From contig PDOZ01000029.1 in assembly GCA_002747325.1 (NCBI GenBank), forward strand, positions 1-64,000: a DNA stretch of 64,000 nucleotides, in the 5' to 3' direction. Every line of letters starts with the position of its first letter. Within the stretch, counting starts at the first letter, position 1. A program made the position numbers and the translations under genes. This document shows positions 1 through 9,579 of the stretch, piece after piece. Below the pieces are notes generated by a model. The model saw nothing but the letters and a program-made list of their open reading frames with translations, searched no databases and was not told the DNA's origin. This stretch comes from Rhodobacterales bacterium (GTDB taxonomy: Bacteria > Pseudomonadota > Alphaproteobacteria > Rhodobacterales > Rhodobacteraceae).

Positions 1-125
1 CCAGATTTTTGCCCTGAGCGTCTTCGCGACCCCTTGAAATAGAACCACTATTCCTGCGGTGCCGCTCATAGTCAGAACAAAAATCTGACAAACCAGTGGC
101 GCAGGGATTATGGGTCTACGCCCTA
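1..125. repeat. Partial copy (right half) of a dispersed MITE-like inverted-repeat element; extends beyond the left window edge
   Basis: Near-identical to 31441..31566 in the same orientation (ccagatttttgccctgagcgtcttcgcgacccc...tcagaacaaaaatctgacaaaccagtgg...attatgggtctac.cccta); ends with the same 33-nt terminal repeat (93..125). Confidence 0.9.
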
Positions 126-449
126 AGCCTGATTCTCGCGCTCGATATAGGCGCGCAACTCTTCCGCCTCCTGCCGCGCGTCGCGCAACCCGTCCATCGC
201 CGCGCGCAACTCCGCCTCGGTCTGATGCAATTGATTGGCCATCTCCGCCTCGCGCTGTTGCAGGTAGATAATCGCCTGATCGCGGGTCTCTTCCGCCTCG
301 TGCAGCGATTGCGCCAGCCGGTCGATCTCACCCATCTCGCCGCCTGCCACGCGGGTAAAGCGATGCAGGAGCCAATAAGCGAACCAGCCCAGCGCGAAGG
401 CCACGAAGAGGATGATCGCCGTAACGATAATGAATTCGGTTCTGTTCAT
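123..449 (-). CDS. Small single-TM membrane protein with coiled-coil C-terminus, conserved hypothetical
   Basis: 108 aa ORF, N-terminal hydrophobic helix then charged coiled coil; stop codon is formed by the terminal repeat of the adjacent element. Confidence 0.7.
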   Translation of the reverse strand: MNRTEFIIVTAIILFVAFALGWFAYWLLHRFTRVAGGEMGEIDRLAQSLHEAEETRDQAIIYLQQREAEMANQLHQTEAELRAAMDGLRDARQEAEELRAYIERENQA

Positions 450-452
450 GGC

Positions 453-2765
453 TTACTCCGTTTCCGGTCTGCTCGCGGGCCGCGTATCGGGTGCGTCCGG
501 GTAAATGATCTCACTAGGCGGGGTTTCTTCGGCCGCTGCTTCGGCAGGCTCAGCTTCCATGGGGGCTTCCGGCGCAACTTCCTCTGAAACGACTTCCTCA
601 GCAGCGGGTGCTTCAGACACTGGCTCCTCAGCGGTAGGTTCCTCGACGGTTGGCTCCTCGGCAGCGGGTTCCTCAGTAACTGGCTCTTCGGCCACAGGCT
701 CGTCGACAACGGGTTCCTCAGCGGTAGATTCCTCAGCAACAGGCTCTTCGGCAGCTTCCGGCGCAGTCTCCGATGCGGTCTCCGGTGCAGCCTCTTCCGA
801 AGCCGCAGCCTCTTCCGACGCTTCTTCCGCAGCAGGCTCCGGCGCATCCATCCCGCCAAATTCCTCCGGGCGCGGCTTGGGCCGGGGCGCATCCGCCAGC
901 GGCGATTCCTGTTGCGCCACCTCGCGCGCCGCAACCTCGGGATCACCGCCGCCAATCAATTTGAACTCGATGCGCCGGTTGGCTTCGCGCCCTTCCTCGC
1001 TACCGTTATCCGCAATCGGGAACTCCTCGCCATAGCCATGCACCGACAGCGCAGAGGTCAGAACCCGGCGCGCCAGCAAGGCCGACAAAACCGAATTGGC
1101 CCGATTGCGCGACAGGTTCTTATTGGTCTCTTCGCGCCCCTGATTGTCCGTATGCCCGCCGATCTCCATCGCCACATCGGGGCATTTCTTCAGAATATCC
1201 GCAATCTTGTCGATGGTCCCGCCGGACCCCGGTTCGATATTCGCCGAACCCGGCGCGAAACGGATCTGCGCCTGCGCCAGAACCGCGTTCACCCCATCGA
1301 CGCATTCCTGCGGCGTCGGCTGACTGGCCACCGGATCAAACTGTTCCTCATAGCGCACCGAAACGCGGAAATCCTCCGCCTGCCCCAACTTGTCGGACAA
1401 CAGCCGCGAAATCTCTGCCTTGGCCTCTTTGTCGCCGGTCACGCCGCTGAGATCGACCACCTCGGATTGCACCACAACCGACCCATTCGCCAGATGCCCC
1501 AGCGCCTCCATCGCGGCCAACGTGCGCACCGCCCAATCGCGCGGCAGCCCCTCGTCGACCCGCATGAAGGCAAAGACGTTTTCCGAACCGAATTGCGCGC
1601 GCGCAAAGCTCTCGGCGATGTTGCGTTCCTGCTCGGTGCGCACCCGTCCGCGCAACTCGACGCGCCCTTCGGCGGAACGGGTGGCTACGAACTCCGCCGC
1701 GCCCTCGCCCGTGCCCTCGATGGAAACCGGATCGGGCAGAACCGCTTTCAATGAAAACACCTCCGGCAACTCGGCTTCCAACTCACCAATCACGCGGTCA
1801 TAAAGCGCCGCATCCGTGTTCTCCGCAGCAACTAGCGACACATCCGCATCAGAGAATGTCAGCGCGCCGCCGCCCAGCTCCACCACCGCCGCAATACCGC
1901 GCGCCACCGCATCCGGCCATTTCGGCGACGGCTCGCCCAGACCGATGGTGCAGGGAATGGTCCCGCCAATCCCCGCCTGTTTGCCCGCCGCAACGATCCG
2001 GCGCTTACCGCTCTCGGACCCAACGGCACAGGCATCAAACACCGGCCGCCCGTCTTGCAGCGTAAACCGGAAGGTAAACGGCGTGATCACCGGACGCGGC
2101 GCCGCAATATCCAGCACAATATCCACCCCGCCGGGCACCAGCCTCTTCAACTGCTGTTCCCAATCGCGCTTTTCTTCCGCCGAGGCCGCAATCGCCGCGA
2201 TCCGAACCTTGTCCGCCGACATGGAAATCTTCGAATTGGGCAAAAGCGCAATCGCCTTCACGGTAAATTCCAACGCTGGCTCCCAAAGCTCCGGCGCGGG
2301 ATAATCGGCGCTTTCCAGAAAATCCGTCACCGTAACATCATCGCCGATACCGCCCACCTGGGCCGAAAGCGCCGGATGGTCTGTTGAGGCCGGAATCAGC
2401 CCGATCATCGACACGCCCGCATCGTTGCGCAGCACTTCAATGGAAAAACTCGGCGGCTTGATCGCCTCGGGCGCGGGCACGTCTATCAGGTCAATGACCC
2501 GCCCGCTATCGACCTGCGCCCCGGCGATGGACAACGCCTTGAAACGCTCGGTCTCCGACGGCGCGGTGCCAGTCAGAATCACCTGCAGCCCATCGGTTTC
2601 CACCGTCGCCCAGTCCTTGCCCTCCAGAAACAGCGCGCGCTCCACCGTGCTGCGCGACAGATTTTCCACGCTGACCGACGCCGCCACCGCCGCCAATACC
2701 GCCAACAGCGCGGCCAGAACCATCATGCCAATGGACAGGGTTAAATTCGAAAGCCGAAAGCGCAT
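453..2765 (-). CDS. OmpA family protein with long acidic C-terminal EEPVxEEP repeat tail
   Basis: N-terminal TM helix, OmpA-like domain (IRFAPGSANIEPGS...IGGHTDNQG...NRRIEFKLIG), then a low-complexity Glu/Ala/Pro tail. Confidence 0.85.
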   Translation of the reverse strand: MRFRLSNLTLSIGMMVLAALLAVLAAVAASVSVENLSRSTVERALFLEGKDWATVETDGLQVILTGTAPSETERFKALSIAGAQVDSGRVIDLIDVPAPEAIKPPSFSIEVLRNDAGVSMIGLIPASTDHPALSAQVGGIGDDVTVTDFLESADYPAPELWEPALEFTVKAIALLPNSKISMSADKVRIAAIAASAEEKRDWEQQLKRLVPGGVDIVLDIAAPRPVITPFTFRFTLQDGRPVFDACAVGSESGKRRIVAAGKQAGIGGTIPCTIGLGEPSPKWPDAVARGIAAVVELGGGALTFSDADVSLVAAENTDAALYDRVIGELEAELPEVFSLKAVLPDPVSIEGTGEGAAEFVATRSAEGRVELRGRVRTEQERNIAESFARAQFGSENVFAFMRVDEGLPRDWAVRTLAAMEALGHLANGSVVVQSEVVDLSGVTGDKEAKAEISRLLSDKLGQAEDFRVSVRYEEQFDPVASQPTPQECVDGVNAVLAQAQIRFAPGSANIEPGSGGTIDKIADILKKCPDVAMEIGGHTDNQGREETNKNLSRNRANSVLSALLARRVLTSALSVHGYGEEFPIADNGSEEGREANRRIEFKLIGGGDPEVAAREVAQQESPLADAPRPKPRPEEFGGMDAPEPAAEEASEEAAASEEAAPETASETAPEAAEEPVAEESTAEEPVVDEPVAEEPVTEEPAAEEPTVEEPTAEEPVSEAPAAEEVVSEEVAPEAPMEAEPAEAAAEETPPSEIIYPDAPDTRPASRPETE

Positions 2766-2824
2766 CTCGCCATCCGTTATTCCAGAAGTCCGCCCTCCTT
2801 ACGACCTGTCAGAGCGGGGCGCAA

Positions 2825-3793
2825 TCACACGAACAGGGAAACGGCGAAAAACAGCACGGGGATCAGGCCGGTATTGCGGTTTGAACGGAACAGACGCAGG
2901 CAAACCGCTGGATTATCCGCGTCAAAATTGCGCAACTGCCACAACAGATGAAATCCCATGGCCCAAACCCCGGCCAACGCGAGCACCAACGAAGCCAACG
3001 ACCGCCCCGGCGCATAGGCCAAAATCACCGCCATCGCCAAAAGAAGCACCGTCAGCATGAGAAACCCGGCCAGCCATTTGCCGCTGTTTTCGCCAAACAG
3101 CCGCGCGGTGGATTTGACTCCGATCAGCGCGTCATCCTCCGTGTCCTGATGGGCGTAGATCGTATCGTAGAACAGGGTCCAGGTGATCCCCGCGCCATAG
3201 GCCACAACCGCGGGCCAGCCGAGCACACCCGCATGGGCCGCATAGGCCAGCAATGCGCCCCAGTTAAACGCAACACCAAGAAACACCTGCGGCCACCATG
3301 TAAACCGCTTGGCAAAAGGATAAATCGCCACCGGCACCAGCGCGAGCGCTCCCAACAGGATCGCCGCCCCGTTGAACGACAGCAAAATAACAAAGGAAAC
3401 AAGCACTTGCAGCATGAGCCACAGCATCGCCTGTTTCACGCTCACCTGCCCGGAAGGGATCGGCCGCGACCGGGTGCGCTCGACCTGCGCGTCAAATTCG
3501 CGGTCCGTGATGTCGTTCCAGGTGCAGCCCGCGCCGCGCATCAAAAACGCCCCAAGCGCGCAGGCAATAACGATCCAAAGGTCCATCAGCCCGGCACGCC
3601 CATCCGCCGCCATCGCCAGCAGCACCCCCCAGTAACACGGGATCAGCAAGAGCCACGTCCCGACCGGCCGATCCGCCCGCGACAGACGCAGATAGGGGCG
3701 CAAAGCTGCCGGGGCGCGATGATCAACCCAGTTGCCCTGAACCGCATCCGCGACCTGCCCTTTTACCTCTGGCCTCTGCGATGCTCCCGCCAT
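2825..3793 (-). CDS. ubiA: 4-hydroxybenzoate polyprenyltransferase
   Basis: UbiA family motifs (GCTWNDITDREFDAQVERTRSRPIPSG; YDTIYAHQDTEDD). Confidence 0.93.
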   Translation of the reverse strand: MAGASQRPEVKGQVADAVQGNWVDHRAPAALRPYLRLSRADRPVGTWLLLIPCYWGVLLAMAADGRAGLMDLWIVIACALGAFLMRGAGCTWNDITDREFDAQVERTRSRPIPSGQVSVKQAMLWLMLQVLVSFVILLSFNGAAILLGALALVPVAIYPFAKRFTWWPQVFLGVAFNWGALLAYAAHAGVLGWPAVVAYGAGITWTLFYDTIYAHQDTEDDALIGVKSTARLFGENSGKWLAGFLMLTVLLLAMAVILAYAPGRSLASLVLALAGVWAMGFHLLWQLRNFDADNPAVCLRLFRSNRNTGLIPVLFFAVSLFV

Positions 3794-3804
3794 AACCTGC
3801 CCCC

Positions 3805-4530
3805 ATGTTGGACCGTGAAAAAATTCGCCTCTTTGTAGACGCGCCGCTGGGGGCGGGGCAATCCATTGATCTCACCCGCGATCAGGCAAATTACCTCTTC
3901 GCCGTCATGCGCCTCAAACCCGGCGCACGGCTGGCGCTGTTTAACAGGCGCGATGGCGAGCATACGGCAGAGATTGCCGAGGGCAGCAAACGCGGCGGCA
4001 CGCTGACCTGCCTCGGCCCCTCTGCACCGCAAATGAACCCGCCGGATCTCTGGCTGCTCTTCGCGCCGATCAAGAAAGCGCGCACTGATTTTATCGTCGA
4101 AAAGGCCACCGAGATGGGGGCCGCGCGGATCATGCCCGTGACGACCGATTTCACCAATTCCGAGCGCATCAAGCGCGAACGGCTTCAGGCCCACGCGGTT
4201 GAGGCGGCGGAACAATGCGGCGGAACCTTTGTGCCGGAAGTGGCGGGATTAACCAAGCTGGAGGCGCTGTTAACCAACTGGCCAGAAGAACGGAAGCTGA
4301 TGTTCTGCGACGAAACCCGTGCAGGAGAGGGGCTGGGACTCGCCGGCGAGCGCGAAGAGAAGTGGGCGATCCTGATCGGGCCGGAAGGCGGGTTTTCTGA
4401 AGCCGAACGTGCCCGACTGCGCGGGCTTGCCGCCGCCCGTCCGGTATCGCTCGGCCCGCGCATCCTGCGCGCCGACACCGCCGCGGTCGCAGCGCTGACC
4501 CTGTGGCAAAACGCGTTAGGAGACTGGTAA
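3805..4530 (+). CDS. rsmE: 16S rRNA (uracil1498-N3)-methyltransferase
   Basis: RsmE/SPOUT family: AILIGPEGGFSEAE ... SLGPRILRADTAAVAAL. Confidence 0.93.
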   Translation: MLDREKIRLFVDAPLGAGQSIDLTRDQANYLFAVMRLKPGARLALFNRRDGEHTAEIAEGSKRGGTLTCLGPSAPQMNPPDLWLLFAPIKKARTDFIVEKATEMGAARIMPVTTDFTNSERIKRERLQAHAVEAAEQCGGTFVPEVAGLTKLEALLTNWPEERKLMFCDETRAGEGLGLAGEREEKWAILIGPEGGFSEAERARLRGLAAARPVSLGPRILRADTAAVAALTLWQNALGDW

Positions 4531-4531
4531 C

Positions 4532-5380
4532 ATGCTGCACGACGCCCGCCCGGAAGATGCAGGCGAGATCGGAAATTTCCTCGCCAAACACAGCGCCACC
4601 TCGATGTTTCTGCGCTCCAACCTCGCCGAATTTGGCACCGAACCCTGCGATGATCCGCGCTCGACCCGCTTCGTTTTCTCCCGCGAGAAAGGCGAGATCA
4701 ACGCGGTTGCGGGTCTGTCGCAAGCGGGATTTTTAGTCTTGCAAGCGCCGGAAAACCCCGCCTTCCTCGCCGCGCTCAAACCCGCTTTCAAAGGACGCAA
4801 ATTAAGCGGCATCAACGGCGCCTCGCAGCAGGTCGAAGAGGCGCTGCATGCTTTCGGCCTGAACGATGCTGAATTTGCCCTGCGCGCGCCAGAACCCTTG
4901 TATGAACTGCCCCTGTCCGCGCTCAAAATCCCCGATGCGCCGGGCAATATCCGCCGCGCTACCGAAGCCGACCGCGCGCTGCTGCAGGCTTGGATTTTAG
5001 ACTATGACACCGGAACGCTCGGCCTGCCAGTTAATGCCGACATCCGCGCTCAATGCGCCCGAAAGGTGGAAGCAAGCATCGACAGCGACCGGCACGTAGT
5101 GCTGGAAGTAGAAGGCCGGGCCGTGGCCAAAACCGCATTCAACGCTGTCCTGCCCGACGCGGTGCAGATCGGCGGGGTTTACACGCCCCCGGCCCTGCGC
5201 TCCAAAGGCTATGCCCGCCTCGCCGTCGCGCTGCATCTCGCACAAGCCCGCACGCAAGGCGTTGAAAAAGCGTTTCTTTTTTCTTCCAGCCCCGACGCTT
5301 GCCGCGCCTATGAAGCCATCGGCTTTCGCCGTATCGGCAGCTATTCCCTCGCCATCCTGAAAACCGCAATCGAGGTATGA
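4532..5380 (+). CDS. GNAT family N-acetyltransferase
   Basis: C-terminal GNAT motif (GGVYTPPALRSKGYARLAVALHLAQA); RBS-spaced after rsmE. Confidence 0.8.
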   Translation: MLHDARPEDAGEIGNFLAKHSATSMFLRSNLAEFGTEPCDDPRSTRFVFSREKGEINAVAGLSQAGFLVLQAPENPAFLAALKPAFKGRKLSGINGASQQVEEALHAFGLNDAEFALRAPEPLYELPLSALKIPDAPGNIRRATEADRALLQAWILDYDTGTLGLPVNADIRAQCARKVEASIDSDRHVVLEVEGRAVAKTAFNAVLPDAVQIGGVYTPPALRSKGYARLAVALHLAQARTQGVEKAFLFSSSPDACRAYEAIGFRRIGSYSLAILKTAIEV

Positions 5381-5381
5381 C

Positions 5382-5894
5382 ATGGGGTTTTTTCGCCCGG
5401 AAGCGATGGAAAAACTGACGCGGTTTCGCGAGGCGGGGGCGGGGCTTGGGCTGACCGCGCTCGGGGCCTTCTGGTTCCTGACCTCGCTCGGCGTGATCAA
5501 ATGGCTCGGCGCGCTCATCGCCCTTCTCGGCCTCGCCCTGTTACGCACCGGCATCCGTTCCGCCCGCATCCCGCGCCGCCATGACGGGCCGGGCGTCGTG
5601 CAGGTTGATGAAAAACAGATCACCTACCTCGCCCCCTTCGGCGGTGGCTTCGCTTCCCTCGATCTGTTGCAGGAAGTGCGCCTTGAAACCGACCGCAGCG
5701 GCGCGACAATCTGGCGGCTGAACAGCCTTGGCGAAAGCCTGATCATCCCGACCAACGCGGAAGGGGGCGAAGCACTTTTCGACGCTCTGACCCAACTGCC
5801 CGGCGCAAAGATCGACACCGCCATTCACGCCGTGAAAACAGGCACGGCCGAACCACTGCTCATCTGGCGCAAAGAGCCGCGCGCCCTGCATTGA
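5382..5894 (+). CDS. Hypothetical membrane protein
   Basis: 170 aa with N-terminal TM pair; overlaps into rsmE-GNAT-gshA gene order. Confidence 0.65.
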   Translation: MGFFRPEAMEKLTRFREAGAGLGLTALGAFWFLTSLGVIKWLGALIALLGLALLRTGIRSARIPRRHDGPGVVQVDEKQITYLAPFGGGFASLDLLQEVRLETDRSGATIWRLNSLGESLIIPTNAEGGEALFDALTQLPGAKIDTAIHAVKTGTAEPLLIWRKEPRALH

Positions 5895-5945
5895 CACTCC
5901 TCGCCGCTTGGCACACCAATGGGGCGACCCAAACGGAGAAACGCC

Positions 5946-7316
5946 ATGTCCATTCCTCAATCCGGCGGCGGCCCGATCACCCATGCGGACCAACTCGCAG
6001 CTTATCTGGAGAGCGGATGCAAGCCGCGCGAAGACTGGCGCATCGGCACCGAACACGAGAAATTCGGCTACTGCAAGGACACGCTGAAGCCACTGCCTTA
6101 CGAGGGCGAGCGCTCGGTTCTGGCGATGCTGACCGGGCTACGCGATCAGTTTGGCTGGCTGCCGGTGCATGAGGACGGACGCATCATCGGGCTGGAACTC
6201 AAGGGGGCGAATATATCGCTGGAACCGGGCGGACAGCTCGAACTTTCCGGCGCGCCGCTGGCAACGATTCACCAAACCTGTGACGAGGTTAACCAACATC
6301 TGCGCGAAGTAAAAACCGTTGCCGACCAGATCGGCGTCGGTTTTATCGGCCTCGGTGCCGCCCCGACCTGGACACATGAGGAAATGCCCGTCATGCCGAA
6401 GGGGCGCTATGCGCTGATGACCGAATACATGGATCGGGTTGGCAGTCTTGGTAAACAGATGATGTATCGAACCTGCACCGTGCAGGTGAACCTCGATTTC
6501 GCCTCGGAAGCGGACATGGTGCAGAAATTCCGCGTGGCCCTCGCCATGCAGCCGATCGCCACCGCGCTTTTCGCCAATTCTCCCTTCCTTGAAGGCAAGC
6601 CAAACGGGCATAAATCCTGGCGCTCGCGCATCTGGCGCGACCTCGATTCGGCGCGCACCGGGATGCTGCCCTTTGTCTTTGAGGACGGGATGGGTTTTCA
6701 GCGATATGTCGATTATGCCCTCGATGTGCCGATGTATTTCGTGTACCGGGATGGTAAATATATCAACGCCTTAGGGCAGTCTTTCCGCGACTTCCTGCAA
6801 GGCAAGCTCCCCGCTCTTCCCGGCGAAATGCCAACGCTTTCCGACTGGGCCGACCATCTGACCACCATCTTCCCGGAAGCCCGGATCAAGAAATATATGG
6901 AGATGCGCGGGGCGGATGGCGGGCCCTGGCGGCGGATTTGTGCGCTGCCTGCCTTCTGGGTCGGGCTGATGTATGATCAGGCGGCGCTGGATGAGGCGTG
7001 TGATATGGTTAAGGGCTGGGACGCGGAGACCCGCGAAGCGCTGCGCGTTGCCGCCTCGGTCGACGGGCTGCATGCGGAAGTTGGCAACATGAAAATGCGC
7101 GATCTGGCGGCACAAGCGCTGAACATTTCCCGCTCTGGCCTGCGCCGCCGCGCCCGTCCGGGGTTCTCTGGCATGGTGCCCGATGAACGGCATTTCCTGA
7201 ACGCGTTAGAAGACAGCGTTGAAGACATGCAAACCCCGGCGGACGAGTTGCTGGCGAAATATCACGGCGAATGGGGCGAGGATCTCACCCGCATTTTCGC
7301 CGAGTTTTCATATTAA
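5946..7316 (+). CDS. gshA: Glutamate--cysteine ligase (plant/alphaproteobacterial type)
   Basis: GTEHEKFGY, LELSGAP, MTEYMDRVG motifs typical of this GCL class; start chosen at MSIPQSGGGPIT. Confidence 0.92.
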   Translation: MSIPQSGGGPITHADQLAAYLESGCKPREDWRIGTEHEKFGYCKDTLKPLPYEGERSVLAMLTGLRDQFGWLPVHEDGRIIGLELKGANISLEPGGQLELSGAPLATIHQTCDEVNQHLREVKTVADQIGVGFIGLGAAPTWTHEEMPVMPKGRYALMTEYMDRVGSLGKQMMYRTCTVQVNLDFASEADMVQKFRVALAMQPIATALFANSPFLEGKPNGHKSWRSRIWRDLDSARTGMLPFVFEDGMGFQRYVDYALDVPMYFVYRDGKYINALGQSFRDFLQGKLPALPGEMPTLSDWADHLTTIFPEARIKKYMEMRGADGGPWRRICALPAFWVGLMYDQAALDEACDMVKGWDAETREALRVAASVDGLHAEVGNMKMRDLAAQALNISRSGLRRRARPGFSGMVPDERHFLNALEDSVEDMQTPADELLAKYHGEWGEDLTRIFAEFSY

Positions 7317-7783
7317 TCCCGCTTGACACCGGGAATGTCGGACGAGGTGTATGCACCACCGCCGCCACCGCCAAAGCCTGTCGTATCGCCCCCCTTCGGA
7401 TCCGGCCCGAAGCGGTTAGCACCGCGCGTTCCGTCGGTCACAAAGAACACCAACAGCACGATGAAGCCGATCAGCGGCACAAAAGCAATCAAAAACCACC
7501 ATCCGCTGCGGTCCGTATCATGCAAACGCCGCACAGCTACCCCCAAGGAAGGAAGAAACGATGCAAGCGCAAAAATACCGGACAGAGCCATCACCTGCAT
7601 TTCCACTTTAACGCCGTAAACCAGTCTCTCTACGCTGCCAAACAACGCGCCATCCACGAAGGTCAGCGCCGCATAAGCGATCATATAAAACAGTATGAAC
7701 CACCAGTATTCCGACCGCGTTGCCCGCCCGGAAAAGGTCGCATATTTCGAATAAACGGTGCGGACGCTTTCACCAAAACCCAT
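7313..7783 (-). CDS. DUF805 domain-containing membrane protein, copy 1
   Basis: GRATRSEYWWF ... VRRLHDTDRSGWW ... NRFGPDP; convergent with and overlapping the gshA stop by 4 bp. Confidence 0.88.
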   Translation of the reverse strand: MGFGESVRTVYSKYATFSGRATRSEYWWFILFYMIAYAALTFVDGALFGSVERLVYGVKVEMQVMALSGIFALASFLPSLGVAVRRLHDTDRSGWWFLIAFVPLIGFIVLLVFFVTDGTRGANRFGPDPKGGDTTGFGGGGGGAYTSSDIPGVKRD

Positions 7784-7856
7784 TTTCAGTCCCTCCTTTT
7801 TTCCCGACTGTCTGCCTTCGGTTCAATAAAAGCAACCATATTTTTCAACCTAACCC

Positions 7857-7969
7857 CTTGAAAGAGTTAGAATACAGCACCAAAGACACGCAAATACCGG
7901 CGGGAGCTGCCTCTGACGAGCGGAGCAAGGAACGCGCCTGCATTTTCGCCCGGTTTTCGTATCAGTCCC
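7857..7969 (+). pseudogene. Decayed duplicate of the gshA 3' end
   Basis: Aligns with gshA 7197..7316: gttagaatacagcaccaaagacacgcaaataccggcgg vs gttagaagacagcgttgaagacatgcaaaccccggcgg, and cctgcattttcgcccggttttcgtatcagtcccgcttgac vs cccgcattttcgccgagttttcatattaatcccgcttgac. Peptide LEYSTKDTQIPAG...IFARFSYQ vs LEDSVEDMQTPAD...IFAEFSY*. Confidence 0.85.
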
Positions 7970-8432
7970 GCTTGACGTTCGGGATGTCAGACGAGGTATA
8001 AACTGCGCCGGTGTTGCCGCCAAAGCCTGTCGTGCCGCGCCCCTTCGGATCCGGCCCGAAGCGGTTGGCGCCGCGTGTGCCGTCGGTCACATAAAACACC
8101 AGCAGAACGATACCGCCGATGATTGGGACAAAACTAATCAGGAGCCACCAACCAGTATGATCGGTATCGTGCAGGCGCCGGATAACGACCGCCAACATCG
8201 GAAGCGCGGTGGTCAACACAAAAATGCTGGTTAATATGGGTGTTTCCGTTGAGGCGCTAAAGCTGGTTGCATCGGTTCGAACGGTGCCAAACATCGTGCT
8301 ATCCACAAAGACCAGAACCAAAACCACAATTGTATAAAACAGCGTAAACCACCAGTATTCTGACCGCGTTGCCCGCCCGGAAAAGGTCACATATTTTGAA
8401 TAGGCGGTGCGAACACTTTCACTAAAACCCAT
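7962..8432 (-). CDS. DUF805 domain-containing membrane protein, copy 2
   Basis: Same length (156 aa) and architecture as copy 1; near-identical N- and C-termini. Confidence 0.88.
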   Translation of the reverse strand: MGFSESVRTAYSKYVTFSGRATRSEYWWFTLFYTIVVLVLVFVDSTMFGTVRTDATSFSASTETPILTSIFVLTTALPMLAVVIRRLHDTDHTGWWLLISFVPIIGGIVLLVFYVTDGTRGANRFGPDPKGRGTTGFGGNTGAVYTSSDIPNVKRD

Positions 8433-8479
8433 TTTTAGTCCCTCCTTTTTTCTGACTGTCTGCCTTCAACCCCGCAAAA

Positions 8480-8950
8480 TCAATCCCGCTTAACATCAGG
8501 AATACGAGACGAAGTGTAAACCGTGCCAGTACCTTCATTGAAATCCGTCGCATCACCACCATTCGGGTCTGGCCCGAAACGGTTGGCCCCGCGCGTACCT
8601 TTGGTCGCCATAAATACAAGCAATACAATCGTACCGATAAGTACAAAGACGCCAAGCAAAGCCCACCACCCAGTGCGATCAATATCATGCAAACGTCGAA
8701 CTGTAAGCGCTAGCGCTGGAAGAAATGTCGCATACGCAAAGATGCTGCTGAAAATGGGGCGGTCGATTATCGCAAAATAGAGTGCTGCATCCTTTTGCAC
8801 ATCCCCAAACAGGAAACTATCCAGGAAGGACAACGAAAGAGCGGCTAAAGAGTAAAAGATCACGAACCACCAATATTCCGACCGCGATGCACGCCCGGAA
8901 AAGGTCGCATATTTCGAATAAACGCTGCGAACGCTTTCACTGGAACCCAT
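8480..8950 (-). CDS. DUF805 domain-containing membrane protein, copy 3
   Basis: Third 156 aa tandem paralogue (GRASRSEYWWF ... VRRLHDIDRTGWW ... NRFGPDPNGGDA). Confidence 0.88.
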   Translation of the reverse strand: MGSSESVRSVYSKYATFSGRASRSEYWWFVIFYSLAALSLSFLDSFLFGDVQKDAALYFAIIDRPIFSSIFAYATFLPALALTVRRLHDIDRTGWWALLGVFVLIGTIVLLVFMATKGTRGANRFGPDPNGGDATDFNEGTGTVYTSSRIPDVKRD

Positions 8951-8986
8951 TTTTCACCTCTTTTTCGTTTTGAACCCACCCAACGA

Positions 8987-9577
8987 TCAACTGTATTTGC
9001 CAATTCGACTCTCTGAACCATCGCGCAGTCGCGCAATGTTTTCCTTATGCCGATATGTGATCACAACAGCCATGGCGGCAGTCGCGTAAAATGCCTCCTG
9101 ACCCACCAGAAACGCGGCCCAAACCGGCATTGTGATCACGCTCGTCAGCCCCGCCAGCGACGAAAACCGGAAAATCGCCGCGACGCCGAGCCAGGTCGCC
9201 GCACCGATCAGGCCCAGCGGCCACGAAATCGCGAACATGGTTCCGAACCAGGTCGCCACCCCTTTCCCGCCATGAAACCGCAGGAAAATCGGGAAGCAAT
9301 GGCCCAGCATTGCCGCGAAACCCGCAAGCTCCGGGCCGCTCATAAAGCCGGAATAGCGCACCACCAGAACCGCCACCGCGCCTTTGCCTGCATCCCCGAG
9401 GAATGTCAGCAAAGCGGCGAGTTTGTTGCCGGTGCGCAGGACGTTGGTCGCGCCAATATTGCCCGACCCAAGCTGGCGCAAATCGCCAAGCCCAAACACC
9501 CGCGCCCAAACGATACCAAACGGAACCGAGCCTAAAATATATGCAAAAATCAAGGAGATAAGCAGAGACGTGTCCAT
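8987..9577 (-). CDS. plsY: Glycerol-3-phosphate acyltransferase PlsY
   Basis: YILGSVPFGIVWAR, GSGNIGATNVLRTG, FLRFHGGKGVAT motifs. Confidence 0.95.
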   Translation of the reverse strand: MDTSLLISLIFAYILGSVPFGIVWARVFGLGDLRQLGSGNIGATNVLRTGNKLAALLTFLGDAGKGAVAVLVVRYSGFMSGPELAGFAAMLGHCFPIFLRFHGGKGVATWFGTMFAISWPLGLIGAATWLGVAAIFRFSSLAGLTSVITMPVWAAFLVGQEAFYATAAMAVVITYRHKENIARLRDGSESRIGKYS

Positions 9578-9579
9578 GG

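Noticed and set aside
600-860. Tandem repeat resembling a CRISPR or minisatellite
   Set aside because: In-frame codon repeat encoding EEPVxEEP inside the OmpA-family CDS, with no spacer structure; no CRISPR array seen anywhere.
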